A stretch of 64,000 nt of DNA from NCBI RefSeq assembly GCF_004337985.1, contig NW_021940918.1, positions 3,441,014 to 3,505,013 on the forward strand, given 5' to 3'. This DNA comes from Pyricularia pennisetigena (Eukaryota > Ascomycota > Sordariomycetes > Magnaporthales > Pyriculariaceae). Below the pieces are notes generated by a model. That model was not told where the DNA came from and ran no database searches. It saw nothing but the letters and a program-made list of their open reading frames with translations. Shown piece by piece: positions 31,723-44,472 of the stretch (position 1 is its first letter; the number at the start of each line of letters is the position of its first letter). The position numbers and the translations under genes were made by a program.

Positions 31723-34076
31723 TCATCGACCACTGACCCCAAGGCCATCTCGTCCCTTGCTGCCGTTAGATAACCCGTTTTTAGCGTTACCGGCAGCGAC
31801 GCCGGCATAGCTCCAGCCAGTAGCCCCAAGTCCACCCGATGCGCGCTTTTTCGTGCGCATGTGGTTTTGAGCCGCAGCTGCGTCGTCTTCTTCCTCCATA
31901 CTGAACACAAAGGCAGAGTCCTCCTCATCAATTGGCGTGGTAAACCTGCCTGATGAACTGATCGAGCCACTGCTGACATTCCGCTGCGTTGAACCACGCG
32001 GGTCAAAGTCTCTGTCCCTGCCGCCCAACAAGCTGGAGGAGCCCAGGCCAGTGCCGTTGATGCCCCTAGCTGAGTTTGGGTGCAGACGCGGACTTGAACT
32101 GTTGTTGATGTCGCCAATCTTTGTGCTTTGTAACTGCTGGGTGAGTGCGGTGAGCGACTCGCTCCGTGATCGATGGCTTGGGGACCCGTTGCCGTTGGCC
32201 AGGCTATCCATCTCTGCGTCGATGGCCAAGCTAGAATTCCGGAGAGGACTGCCAACGTGGCCAAAGACGGAGGCGACGTTCTTCATGGATTTTCCGGGGA
32301 TCATACGGTGGCCATGGTGGTTGGGATCGCTCTCCTCCTCGGAGCGGTATCTCTGGAACAAGGGGCCCCATCTGCTTGGACTGGCTCCCAGGCTTCCGAA
32401 TTTGGGCAACGACGACGCATCACTCCCATTGCCTATGACGCCAGAAGATGTGGCAGGATCGTCCGTGAGGCGGACGGAGCCACGTCGAGCCTTCTCCTGA
32501 GGAGTCAAAACGTCGTTGGCCAGAGTGCTGGGGATGTAGTCCTCCTCGAAGAACATGAAACCCGGGTCCCAGTCGTCTCGATCGCCCTTTGGTGCACTTG
32601 CACTCAGCATCTTGGGCTTGGCGAAGCGCGATGAGGAGTGCATCATGCGCTTGCCAAAATATTCCTCGTCGCCATTCACAGGCGGACTGTTGCCTATAGC
32701 GACAGCAGACTCGTGGGATGCAGGGGACAGGTGATCACTGCTTCCAAAAGCCGACGTGTGTAAAAGCTTGAGCGTCTCAGATGTACGGGGATCTTTAGGG
32801 GTGCTCAGGGAAGCTGATGCAGATTCGAGGCCAAACTTGGAAGGCATTGATGAAGGCCACGGTCCATAGCGAGCCGCATGCGAGATGCCGTTTGAGTCGA
32901 ACGAGGCCGGCAAAGGGGCGTCGAGAACTGAGAGGCCTTTGTATGCGACAGGAGACAGGCCCATGCCGAACCTGTTGAGATCATCGTCTCTGGGCGAGCC
33001 ATACATTGAGGCGGGGTTTGAAGAGTAGGTAGTATCGATCGTGGGCACACCGTTTTCCATGCTTGGTTGGCGACCCAGTTGATGCCCACCATACTGATCT
33101 TCTGGCGCCAGGTAGGGGTTCGGTCCGCCATATGCATCGGGGTTTCGCATGAACGAATTCGTCAGAGCGCTGTTGGAGGTGTGCGGGTATGTAGGTGGGT
33201 TGACTCGGCTTCCGAGGTTTATCGGAGCGGCAGCTATCGTGACACCGTTCTTTCCATAGTTGATGCGTCGGCCGTCAGGTAGGACGTGGATGTTGGCGCA
33301 TTTCGGTCCAAATTTGCAATTGCCCTGTACAATGTTTCACGGGTCAGCCTCCATACCTCCTTGTCAAACAAGCCTCGGGTCCATATCGCTACTGCGGGGA
33401 AGAAGCCGGCGCACTGTCACTGAACCAAGCGCAGCACTCGAAAACCGGGGTTTCGGGGTGTACGTTACCTTTGCAAAGTATTTACAGACGTTCTCTGTCG
33501 CGTTGCTGAGGTCATGGCTAAACGGGCATGCGTTTCCGGCCTGGCATGCGCCTTGCTTGAAGAACTTGCACGGAACGTGTGCAGTGTCTGTACGTGGTAA
33601 CAACCTTGTCAGCTGGTACTTCATCCCCACAGCGCCAATCGCGCGCGCAGTCGGTGCAATTGAGTCGCATGCGATGGGCAAGGTGCTGGTGTTCGTATTT
33701 GATACAGGCTAGAATGACTGCTATTCTCGAGAAATGAGAGTGCTTCGTTGCCAGCGAGTTGAGGTCGAGAGGGCAGCCGTTGTGATGCAAATTGCACCGC
33801 TGAAGCCCAATCGCTAAACTTGTTTTGTTCGCCCCGCGCCCTCAATTCATTGACCCTTTCTCTGGTTTCACAATAAAACAACGGGGAATGTGTCTGGGGA
33901 AAATATTAAAAATTGGACGTACTCGGAGGGCTTCTCGGCCCATCAAATCGCTGATTTCCTGGCATGTTGTTGCTGTTGTTGCTCATGGCGCCATTCCCCC
34001 GTCCTCCTTGCGTAGATGGGATGACGAGGCTTCCGGATCTCATGTGGCGGACTTCGGGGTTGTTCGGTGCTGACAT
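31723..34076 (-). CDS. CCCH zinc-finger protein of Lee1/Cps3 type
   Basis: Exons (minus) 33923-34076, 33469-33587 and 31723-33324; introns 335 bp (phase 1) and 144 bp (phase 0); 624 residues. After MSAPNNPEVRHMRSGSLVIP and a Ser/Asn-rich leader come two CCCH fingers, both C-x7-C-x5-C-x3-H: CKFFKQGACQAGNACPFSH and CKYFAKGNCKFGPKCANIH; the second is split by intron 2. IHVLPDGRRINYGKNG follows. The long C-terminal part is low-complexity Ser/Gly/Asn with DDWDPGFMFFEEDYIPSTLA and a SSRFAKPKMLSASAPKGDRD block. Fingers and the following VLPDGRR match yeast Lee1 and S. pombe Cps3, probably RNA-binding proteins of poorly known role. The 335-bp first intron could hide a small exon, though none was needed. 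Confidence 0.85.
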
Positions 34077-35229
34077 TGCGTTTGTGCAAGTCAAGTGTGT
34101 TCGCGCTCGCCTCGGGCGACAGACTCTTAGGGTTTCACGTCGATGGCAACCAGCAACCCAGTGGTGATGGGAGGTAAAATATGAGGGTGGTGTGGTTGTA
34201 TGTAATATGGCAAAGGCAGGCAAGGGACTGTAGGCAGGGTAGATGGGTAGGTATGTCGGAGGTAACGGATTCGGCTGCGGCTACCTTTGCGTAGGATGTC
34301 CCACTGCTCCGTGGTTGACTGCGGTCTGTGTGGTTGTTCTAAGACGCCCGCCCGCCTTCAAAGCTTGGTTGCCTTGTAGTGAGCATTTGGCCAAGTCCTT
34401 TGCTTCTTTGCGTCGCCGCGGGGGGAGCGAGGGGCGGCAAGGGCGGTGACACGCTTTTTAGGGCAAAATGATGGCTTTTAATGGGGCGCCTTTAGTGTGA
34501 GGGGTGTGCTTACAATTCCCGTTACTTGACGACTCGGTCACTAATCCTCCTGACAACCCAGACCATTGGCGTGGATGCGTGATCTCAGACTCTCCGCAAG
34601 TAGGTCACCTGCACAAAGTCCGAGCAAGTACAGTGTGTAATACCAAAATAAAAATGGCACGGATTTTACTTGACTTTTTCTAATGATGAATTAAAAGGAG
34701 GAGGAAAAAAGGGCGAAAAAAAAGGAAAGAAAAAGGAAAAACCGGACGCGATTAACTCTGTGAGCGGGACCTGGACCCGTCGACTCGCGGTGCGCGGTAT
34801 TACTGTCGTATCTGTTGAAAAAGTGAGGGGCGGAAACAATCAAGACACTTTGGTGTGTGGGGTGATGCAACAAGCTGAGCCCGGGTCATCCAAGACACTT
34901 GAGAGACAAGTGAATGATTGAGGTTGTTTTGCTCGAGCTGACTAACATTAGGCCTACAGTAGATCTTGGGCAGAAGAAAACATGTTGTCGTAGCTATCCA
35001 AATATAAGAGGATCATTTAATCCGGAATAATTGCTACAAGGATAATTATAGAAAGAGAACAAAGATAGAATACGGTTTTTTGCAATGCATACTAAATTCA
35101 GTCTCGGTCCCTAGGAGATATAGCCTATACATCTGCGCAAACTTGGCATCGTTGTCCCTGTATTGAAGATGCTGTGTCTAGCCCCCAATTCTTGGCCAAT
35201 TCTTGGGTATGCATAACCCGGGAGGACGT

Positions 35230-35475
35230 CTGGCTTCGGCGCCAACTCTGTTAGGAAACACTCTTGCAAACTTGGTCTCTGGCTTTGATACCATACTGTT
35301 TACGATAATATCATTGTGCATCAACAAAGAAGCGTTTAGATCTGCGGGGCTCCAAATTTTCCTACAGGATTCACCTATTTAAAGGCCAACCTGAGCGGCA
35401 ACTAAATTGAATGGGAGGTCAGTGGAAAAATACATCATACATCATACATCATACTTGGGACAGTAGCTGCGCAAC
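35230..35475 (-). mobile_element. Possible LTR fragment with primer-binding-like site (weak)
   Basis: On the minus strand a segment ends TTCCTAACA and is followed after 3 nt by TTGGCGCCGAAGCCAG (plus strand 35230-35245), the layout of an LTR 3' end and primer-binding site of fungal Ty3/gypsy-type elements. On the plus strand the putative LTR starts tgttagg at 35249 and could end at gcaaca about 35475, matching TG...CA ends. No internal coding sequence remains. A coincidence cannot be excluded. Confidence 0.25.
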
Positions 35476-36735
35476 AGTTGAAGAAATTAAACTGAAAGCA
35501 ACAATTAAGCGACGGATTATCGGAAACATTCAACGGTAAAAGAAGAAATATAAGTTTTAAAATTCTGAAACAAGCTATTTACAAAACGCCAATATCAAAC
35601 CGAAAGTAACAGTCAACTTGACAGGAAAAGGAAAATATGTGCCAGCCCTTCAGAGGTCTTGTGAAACTGAACAACCTCTATTTTTCTTGTCCAAAATTGG
35701 GTATATAGGACTTCCAGGAAAACAATGCCTTCGCGCGCTCCCAGTTCTTCAAGGCATATTCAGAGGCAAATTACCAGCTATAATTGGGCAGGCTTTAATA
35801 ATGCGCTGCGACGAGTGTAAGCCCTTTTCCCTTCACTAATCTATTGCAACCACGCTCTGCCGATTTGCATGATGAGCTCAAGCAAGGATATCCACGACCT
35901 TCCAAGTTAAGGCATTCTGTGGAAAAGTCGCGACACTAAAATGACTGAGGACAAAGGACAAAGACTTTAAGATTGTATATGGGACTGGGCTAACGATTCA
36001 ACCTCGCCCATGATCTCAAAATATAACAGAGTTTTCTGTTTGGCCGTTAATGAGAGAGGGGCGGTTCAAGGTACGAGATAGAGAGGGGAGTGTAGTAACT
36101 GACTGATCGTGAAATTAAGCATCCAAGCTCTTCGCCAACAAACTCGATTTTCCAAAATACCAAATTAAGACTCAAACCCCAATTGGAACTAGCGTGAGTA
36201 GCAGCTTTGCCATGGCAGGCTGCAGCCACTTCCATGGACTGAGTATGGGGATCAAGAGCGGTGTCTGTAGAGCTAGACTAGTTTCTCGTTGGTCAACTGA
36301 CCGCCTAGCATTCTTTTTTAGAATGGCTAGCAAGAAAACAACCGGTTTTTCTTCTGTTGGTTTGCAGCTAGAACAAAAAAACAGCCAGTCGATCCCATTA
36401 CGACTCAGAAGTCGGGAGGCCCCTCCATGTCTCGAGGCATAACTAGGTAGGCGGTGCACAAACTTCTGTCCAGAGGCCAACCTACTACTTACTTCTGCAG
36501 GGGCGCCAAACTCCAGGCTAGTACATCCGATATATCGGGAGGTTGCTTTGGCATAAGATCCCTAGGATCCCGTTGGCTGGCGCTACCTCTATCAGACGAG
36601 AAGATCACCCGTCTACCAAAATTGGATGACAGCTCGCTACTGTTGGTAGCCCACGTGAGCATTATTCCGTCATCGTTACATACAAAAAAAAGAGAGAAAA
36701 AACTTGGCAAGGGTTCTGAAACTGGCCTAGAATTT

Positions 36736-36737
<2 letters not shown>

Positions 36738-36783
<46 letters not shown>

Positions 36784-36789
36784 NNAAAA
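36738..36789. repeat. Poly-A tract with assembly gap
   Basis: 46 A, then nn at 36784-36785, then four more A. The unresolved bases show the tract length was not determined in the assembly. Confidence 0.95.
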
Positions 36790-39700
36790 GTTTTGTTGTG
36801 CTGCTTTCTGTCGGTCAATTTATCACGTACATTACCTTATGTACTTGACTGTCGATTGCAACCTCCATATCTACTTACATATAGTCACTATCCTGTAAAT
36901 GCTTAAGGAATATGTATTTTTCAGCTGTTTTGAAGTACATTAACCCTTGAGCGGCAATTCCCCACGGCTGTTATTATTTTTGCGCCCGAGACACATTTGT
37001 TTCCAACCTGTCAAATAGGCCGAGAAATTATCTACAGCCTCGTGCCTTGCCCCTTGTGTTGCTCCTCACAGAAAAAAAAAGGGAGATTGAAAACATGATA
37101 TAAGAAAGCTCGCGAGTTGAAGCGTTAAAACACCCTGAGGACAAAGTTATTCAGGACATAACAGTTGCAAATATATGATATGGGGCACAGTTGTTCCGCT
37201 TGAGCAGATGCAATGCATTTTGTGTATTCCGTCATGGTTACTGGGATATCTTAATGTCTTAATGATTCAACACATCTTTGCAGCGCGATGAAGACTTCAT
37301 ACGGACCCTTAGATGGGATACTCTAATTTGCGATACAATCCGTAACGAATTGGTTGTAATTATAGCGATGACACCCTGAACGCGCCAAGGGTGATCTCGT
37401 ACCGCAGGCATAAATGCCGTGGATTTTGTTCAATCATTGCTTATGATGGTCGTTGGGAAGGCAGCAGATCGACCATTGCAACATTCATGATCAGATGCGG
37501 CGACCATCATATCCCCTTTGGGACGATCATCTGCTACTAATGTGGAGAATCCTTGCGGGAGGCACTCCCGTTAGTTTGCGCCCATCACTCTATTTCTGTC
37601 TAGTAAATGTAGTGCTATACTTGCTACGATCTCAAATTATATAGATGTACATCAGGTACTTGAACATTTAGTCCCTTTATTCAACTATAACTAGGCTCAT
37701 CCTTAAAATCCAGACATTCAGGATTTCTTCTCCGTATGTACAGAGGTAAGTAGCTGACGTAAATGCCTACAAGTATATTAGTTTTCGCTGCGTGGGCGGG
37801 AATTTACCGAATTAACCCACATCCCGGCATACCATTGTGAACCATAACAATCGACAGCCTGAAACAACTGGACTGGCTCTAGTATACAGCGTTCAAATAT
37901 TTCTCTTATGCCGTTTGTGCCAATACCATACGGTACAAACGCCGATGTATTTGTGCTTGTTTCACTTCGATGACATTGTTATATGTTCACCCCCTCACCC
38001 ACACCATACTGAGACCAAAGACGATACTCCATGCGCCGCCTTCGAATGTAACCCTCCGGCATGTTGCGCACCTCCCGTGTCTTTTCTTATAAGCAGCAAG
38101 GTAGGTAGAATCCATCATGTTTTGCATCCTTCTTCCGTATCTTCCCCCACCATATCTCTCTTGCTTTTGCCGACTGGACTGCATCACCTGCCCCATAAAG
38201 TCTTGGCCCAGCTCTATCCCATAAGGAAGCTATCTAGCCACCCTCGTATCTCTAAATTGAAACGTGCTTGGTTGGCTGCAAAAGCACAATACACATATCA
38301 AGACTTTAGTTTCCCGTTGCGTTTGAAGCTGGGGGGAAAAAATAAAATAAAAAAATCTTTTGCAAAAAGGTTGCGACCACCGATGGATTGCAAGTTCGCC
38401 ACCCCTTTCCCCCGCCTTGCCCGCCCCCATGGCCGCATATCACATGTGACTTGGCGATGCGTGTATCGTAGATGGGTGCATCATGATCAATGTCATGGAC
38501 TACCTGCGAAATGTCCGAAACGACACGGATCCTGTAGGTTTTCCGGAGCAAAGCCACCGACCGGGTCTCGGCAGTCCTTGTCTCTCCGATTGTAATATCA
38601 AGACAACCTTTTCCAGGATTTGAATGACATGCGCGCGACTGTATACGTAAGTGAGTACAGTACGTATTTGATATTGACAGTATGTGCATCTGTCAAGGTC
38701 CTGCATCCACAAACGTTCTACACCCTCAGGGAAGTGTGTCGAGCTCTTGTCTAAGTTCACCGCCCCATCCCCATATTGCTTGCCACCCCTTGAAGCATCG
38801 TGGTTAACTGGGCGAGTGATGGACAAAATTAAAATCCCTACAATAAGTTCTCCTTTGTTTACTCTTATAAGTCTTGCCAGCTTTTCAGTGATTTTAATTA
38901 TGTCTCCCGCTTGCTTGGCAAATGTCTCATCACCCCTACATCACTTGCCATCTTTACGGATGTGGTGTTTTTCGGCCCATATCCTTCCCGCTTTCCTCCG
39001 AACGCATTTCGGTCGCTTGACGAACACGTTCCTGATCCTAGCTGAAGTATGAAATCGTGTATGTTTATTTACTGGTCAAAACGGTTCATAGTTCATAGGA
39101 GACGTGGGCTCGAACACTTGATTCGATTCATTCAAACTCTTGGCTTTGATCCACACGAAGGCGCAGTCACTATTATGCTTTGCGTGACCGCATACTGAGG
39201 GCCTCATGGTAATATGTGCCTCAGACAAAATTTCCGTTGAGCAATGAGGTTGAGCATTGAAGCAAATTTCCATCTGGCCAATTTGCAAGCATGAGGTAAA
39301 TAAATGCGAGTCCGCAAAAGGGCAGCCTGCATGTCGATAATGTAAATCATTTCTGTTTTTGGAAACAGCTCGGTCGAAATGATACGCCTGGACCCTGTAT
39401 CGCTAAGTCTTGCTGTTCGTTTGGCGACTTCTGGTAACATCGGTTTATCTGATTTGCAACTTATAAAATCTTAATCCTGTGAACAAGGGACGTTGAGGCA
39501 TTTGTCACACGGAGCAAAGAGGTCCGAACTGCTAACATGCAAGCGCTTACCTATGGAATATTGCAACATTACAAGACTGCCATCAGTACAGAGTTCTGAC
39601 ATCATATAAACAGCCCGCCTTGAGGGAGAATCACATGAGATGCGAACTGGGATCGCCCTGGCCCCAGTAGTGCGCTGGCTTAACGGCACTTGGGAACAGG

Positions 39701-41790
39701 GGAACCCTCGTCCGTCTGTTCTGCCGCTTAATCGGTACCAGTGGTAGTAATAAGCCCAGTGAAGAACTGGCCACTAATACCGGCTAGCTAGGACCTCTTA
39801 TCTCACCACTCATCGGACGAGATCTGATTGAAGTGGGAGTAAGGGGGTTTTATTTTTTTTTATCAAATTCAGAAAGATAACCTATGTTGAAGGCATTGCA
39901 TAGGAATCTCGTGATTACTGTGAACTTGCCAAGTGCCCAAGGTGTGTACACATACCTAGACTAGGTTAGGTACGCGAGAATAGGAACTTACCTACCTACC
40001 CTGTACTCAGACCCTGCAGAATACCTAATGCAAGCGCAAGTTGTCATTCAATTGGGATTGAACGAGAAGTGGGGGAAAAATAAAATGAAATCGCAATACA
40101 TCCATTCAGAGGCATCAGAAAGACTGTAGATTCTTTTGTTCAAGTTATGCGGAAGACACGGGATTGATATGCAACGCGTTTGCCCCTCGTATGCATTGTG
40201 CCTCGTCGGCTGTGCGATGTCTGCAAGGGCTGGAGTCTGACACATCCATAAGACTGGAACCTTCAGGAGTCAGAATTGCTCACCATGCGATGCCTGGGAC
40301 GCGCAAGCCAAGACGCGTGTGGGAGACTAGATGGCTGGGGCGAATCATGACGATATGTGGAAACTCAACAATGCGGCTTTGCTTCGATCAACAATAAAAT
40401 CATCCAACTTGGATTACTGTGGAGAAGCAAACGATACAGCAGGCAGAAGTAAGCTGTTGACGCCTGGTCAGGTCAAATGGTCGAGGGCTGAAGCTAATTT
40501 TAGAAATTAGAGGTCAGGAAGTTTCAATACAGCTCAACACCTGGACAGTTGAGTCGTCCTGAAAGTTCGGGATCGAATTGAGGTGGTCTGGTCGTCTTGA
40601 CAGAATGACAGCGGGTAAATGCGGCAACGATTGGCTGATGTTGGGATGTTACGCAAACACAGCGAGCGAGCATGCGTTCGTTTTAATCAAATCGCCAAGG
40701 TGCCTTGGAAGTGTTCAGATCTTGATTTAAAATAGATGTCCTATTTAGGCAAATAATCAGTCCCGCAGCTACTGTGAAAATTGGATGTTTGTCGTTGTCA
40801 ACCGTTCCAGCTGTGGCTGGTTGATTCAAAACGTGGAAATCATTGCTTGCGATTTCATGACCTGACAAAAGCAACACAGAACCGCTACGTGCCTGTGACG
40901 CTAGAGGAAAGATAAGCTCCAGACCTGATCGACAAAGGCTGGGCGGTTGCCCCGCAAAAAGCACACCCGGCACCAGGTCGCTGCCTCGCAGCCACTGACG
41001 GGACAGAGGCAATATGCTGCAGCTCCATGTCGCCCAGCACTGCCTTTTCTTGCGCGGCAACAATCACCAGGCCAGGCAACACGAGATCTACCCTGCCGGA
41101 AGATTACTGGTCCAACACAACAAAGGGGAAAAAAAAAAAAAAAAAAAAAAACTTTTGAATGCGCTTCTACCCGCCGCTACATTATTTATATACCTATGCG
41201 ACTTTGCGAAATTCTTTTACGAATTATCACCAGGGCTTTGACTATTTGGAATCTACGACTCATTTTGACACAGTACATGTCCCAATCGAGCAAACCCATA
41301 CATTCTCCCCTGAAAGCACTAGACTAGCATAATTCGATACCTTCTAATTACTCGGCCGTCCCAACCCGCGCGCGTCCGACCCCCGGATAACTGACCCGCC
41401 GACACGCATAATCATCCGGAGCTCAGGTGATACAGCGTACTGTATGTCAGGGTGCAGGCAGTGCAAAACTTTGAGGGAGGGAGACAAACAAAACTGACTT
41501 CTCAAAGAGAGAAAAAAAAAAAAAAAAGAAAGAAAAATAAATCCATCGCACGGATTCTGGTCGTCAGGCCAACAGTGGACTTGACTTCGGATTCATCGTA
41601 CATTCAATCCACTGCGGGGTGACATTGATATATTCTGACTGTATCTGTTGTGCCTTGGCTTGGGTTGGGTACCGATCAATCTATATTATTATAGACCAAG
41701 GTAGCCGTAAAGCCCGTCGGAATTTCGCCACCTGCCCAACGGAGCCATTACGAAAGAGAATCCCTGGGTATTGGGCTTGCTTCATCAACC

Positions 41791-43963
41791 ATGGCTCAGG
41801 CTGTGGAAGCCAGGTCGCTATCGCGACTTAACGCACTAGCTGCAAACCCACCTCAGTATCCAGTCAACCCAACGGAGCAGAAACAAGAGCCATTGATATT
41901 ATACATTTCCCGCGTGCCTGGCTCACGAGGTAAGTGAGCAGCCCGCCACGTCGAGGATACTGGCCAGGGATAAATATAGAGTGCAATGTAACTGACACAC
42001 CACTACTCAAGATGTAATATTTTCGCCATTCAAGCCGCAATTGAAAAATGTGACGGGCGAAGATGTGGCAAACTCCCTTTACTACATTCACCTGGATACA
42101 CCATCGGACTTTGATTTGCAAGAGGTACCAAGCACGGCTAGCAGCAATGATGGCCAGTTTCCCAGGCCAAGCTTTGAGACTTCTCCCACAAGTAGAGGTG
42201 CCGGCGCAGCACCCCGATCACCTATTGCAAGGAAACCATTGCCAGCTTCAGCAAAGGCGTTGTCAATAAAATCTCTGCCGGCAACGACACCAGCAGCAGC
42301 ACCAGTACTATCCCGAGATCATGAACCCGACTCCCCAACCGGCGCAAAGCATGCACCAGTCATCATCAACCCGAATGAACCGCCGCCTGTCGACAAGCAC
42401 GTGCAGGAGCCCAATAATGATATTTCTGATACTCCTGAAAAGCCACCTCCAATTCCTCTGAAGGACGGTAGCCCCATACAAAGGTCCCCAACGCAGCAAG
42501 TTCCCATCACCAGAAAACCTCTGGGGCCCCGAGCGCTGAGCACCCAGTCTACCCGTTCTGTAAACGAGGGAACAGGCAGCCTTCTACAGCCAAATCATAA
42601 CCCAGATGTCCGTCCCAACTCGCCGGGCTCTACAGCGCACTCGCCTGTTGACCCCCAACTCAACACACATATTTCAGACGGCCCAACAGTCCAGCCACCC
42701 CGATCGCCATCGCCAAAAAAGGGGCCAAAGGACCTGGTGCCTTTCACGCTGACGGTCATTCGAAGAGATCCCTCCACAGGAAACCAGTGGAACGTCGGCA
42801 AAGTATCTTCATATCAACTCCTCAATCCTACGGTTCCAACTCTGGACCCCGAAGCGCCACCCTCGTATGCCGAGTTGGCAGGGCTGGCGCCGACGACCAC
42901 AACGGCGGCAGCGCTATCCGTGCCACCAAACATTAGCATCCGTCTGGAAACCTCTGGTTATGCCAAATTTCGTGGAAATTTTCCCACTCGAGACAGCATT
43001 GATATCAACCGCAGACAGCGAGCAACATCGGCTGCGTCCTCGATTACAGGAACTAGTACAGACTCGCTGAGTATCTTGCGAGGAAGCGGTGCGGTTACCG
43101 GCGAGGACTTTTTCACACGCCAGCTGATAATGAGCTACCAGAAGAGCTGGACCTCCAACATCAGAGAAGCATGGAGGAACAGGAATCGAAGCAATAGCAG
43201 CTCGCCTCCCCAGCGTGAACCTGAACGACCATTATCACCTCTCGAACCACCTCCTATCTTGCCATTCCAAGGCCGGACCAGAAGCAAGTCTGGTGGGTCT
43301 GTGGAATCTCTTAGCTCACCAAACGGCTCACCTACCAAGGGCTCATTCTCGCTACAGGCTCTACGACAAAATCAAAAAAGCAACGGCCACGGCCACGGCC
43401 ACGGCCACGGCAACGGCGACCATGATCCTCGCCAGCTTATCACAACCCCTGGGCCAGGTCTTAAGCCACGAGGATATGCGTTTGCCAGCCCGTGGGACGG
43501 GATTTGCGAATTCCGGACCAGCAGCAGCGGGCGCGGCGTTAAATGTGTCCACTCGCTTCCCGGTGGCCCTCTTCACTCTGACGGAGGGACGCCTATTGGG
43601 ACGACCGTCAGCGAACTGCGCTTCAACCTCCCCAGTGCCGATATGTTCCGAGAAAAGGGTCAGGAGCTGCAGGGGAAACTTGATCGTCTCAAGGTTGATG
43701 GACAGAATCGACTCCAGGAGCAATGGAACAAAGGTCACAGACGGGCGCAGAGCAGTGTGGATAGCAACACCTATTCACACAATAGCGACGATCATGGCGA
43801 CGTCGGTTTGTCACTAGGCAGAGAGCGGGCCGGAGGAGGTAACCGAGGAAAGCGGGCCAAGCTGGGAAAGCTCATAGTATATGACGAGGGACTGAAGATG
43901 CTCGATCTGGTAGTGGCGGCCAACGTTGGTGTTTGGTGGGGTGCATGGGAGAGGAGTTTTTGA
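41791..43963 (+). CDS. Fungal protein of unknown function, Pro/Ser-rich, 696 residues
   Basis: Exons 41791-41929 and 42012-43963 over an 82-bp phase-1 intron (gtaagt...ctcaag). The start MAQAVEARSLSRLNALAANP was found by extending the large open frame through the intron: PLILYISRVPGSR joins DVIFSPFKPQLKNVTGEDVA. The N-terminal ~70 residues and the region VPFTLTVIRRDPSTGNQWNV (about 240-400) look folded; between them is Pro/Ser-rich disorder. A His-Gly repeat (from GGCCAC units at about 43384-43416) interrupts the second half. The C-terminus GKLIVYDEGLKMLDLVVAAN followed by VGVWWGAWERSF looks well conserved. I recall uncharacterised relatives in other filamentous ascomycetes but no function; no transmembrane span is certain. 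Confidence 0.85.
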
Positions 43964-44472
43964 TGACAGTCTCTTTTTTTTGCATGGGCTTGGATATATG
44001 GCTTCCAGGATGGCCCCCCGGAAGATATCCGTTTTATCGGTTTTTGCGATGGCTGATCGCATTTGGCTTGAGCGTATGTTGGGGTGTCACTGACGCCGGA
44101 GATGTCGTAATTATTCTTCCACAGATGGTTAGAAATATCCGTGCAGGCCGCTAGGCTAATGGGCAAAAAGTAAATTCTTCCAGTCTATACGAATTATCAA
44201 GTGGTAGGAAATAAAAACGCCGACTTTGCAGTAGCCAGTGATGGCGCACTACCGCCGATATTACCTGGCTACCCGCCGCCAAACAATGGCGAAAAAGAAA
44301 CTTTGGCCCGGTCTCGCCGTCGATCAGAATATCGTATTGCACCTTCCTCTGAGAAATAAAGAAATCATGGGACGAAACTCGAGGCGATGCAGACACGAGA
44401 GGACTTCCTAACCCTCCCAAGAAGGATACTCTGACAGAAAACAGCACGCGACCAAGCCCTTGCGAACAAGCA
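43964..44472. other. Intergenic region, no gene seen
   Basis: 509 bp between two plus-strand genes; 3' UTR and promoter by position. No distinct element recognised. Confidence 0.5.

Larger units (their letters stand above)
34077..41790. other. Gene-poor 7.7-kb region
   Basis: No supported protein or RNA gene. The left end is the CCCH promoter. Other contents: a purine-rich run at 34690-34742, a possible LTR relic near 35230-35475, a short tacatca x3 array at 35431-35454, an A46 tract ending in two N at 36784-36785, an A23 tract at 41129-41151, and an A/G run at 41510-41540. The frame at 37837-38595 is open for 252 codons but begins with GTG and reads unlike protein. The stretch next to 41790 must contain the promoter of the following gene. 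Long leaders, unannotated non-coding RNA or decayed transposons are all possible. Confidence 0.5.

Noticed and set aside
33588..33922. Possible extra exon inside the first CCCH-gene intron
   Set aside because: Small minus-strand frames exist but joining exon 1 directly to the first finger keeps phase, so no extra exon is needed.
37837..38595. 252-codon open frame in the gene-poor region
   Set aside because: Starts with GTG, reads like translated UTR (Ser/Leu/His-rich, no domain), and no splice partners were found. Kept only as part of a finding.
43384..43416. GGCCAC repeat considered as a CRISPR-like or regulatory array
   Set aside because: It is a short hexanucleotide repeat in frame within a protein-coding exon (His-Gly run); no spacers.
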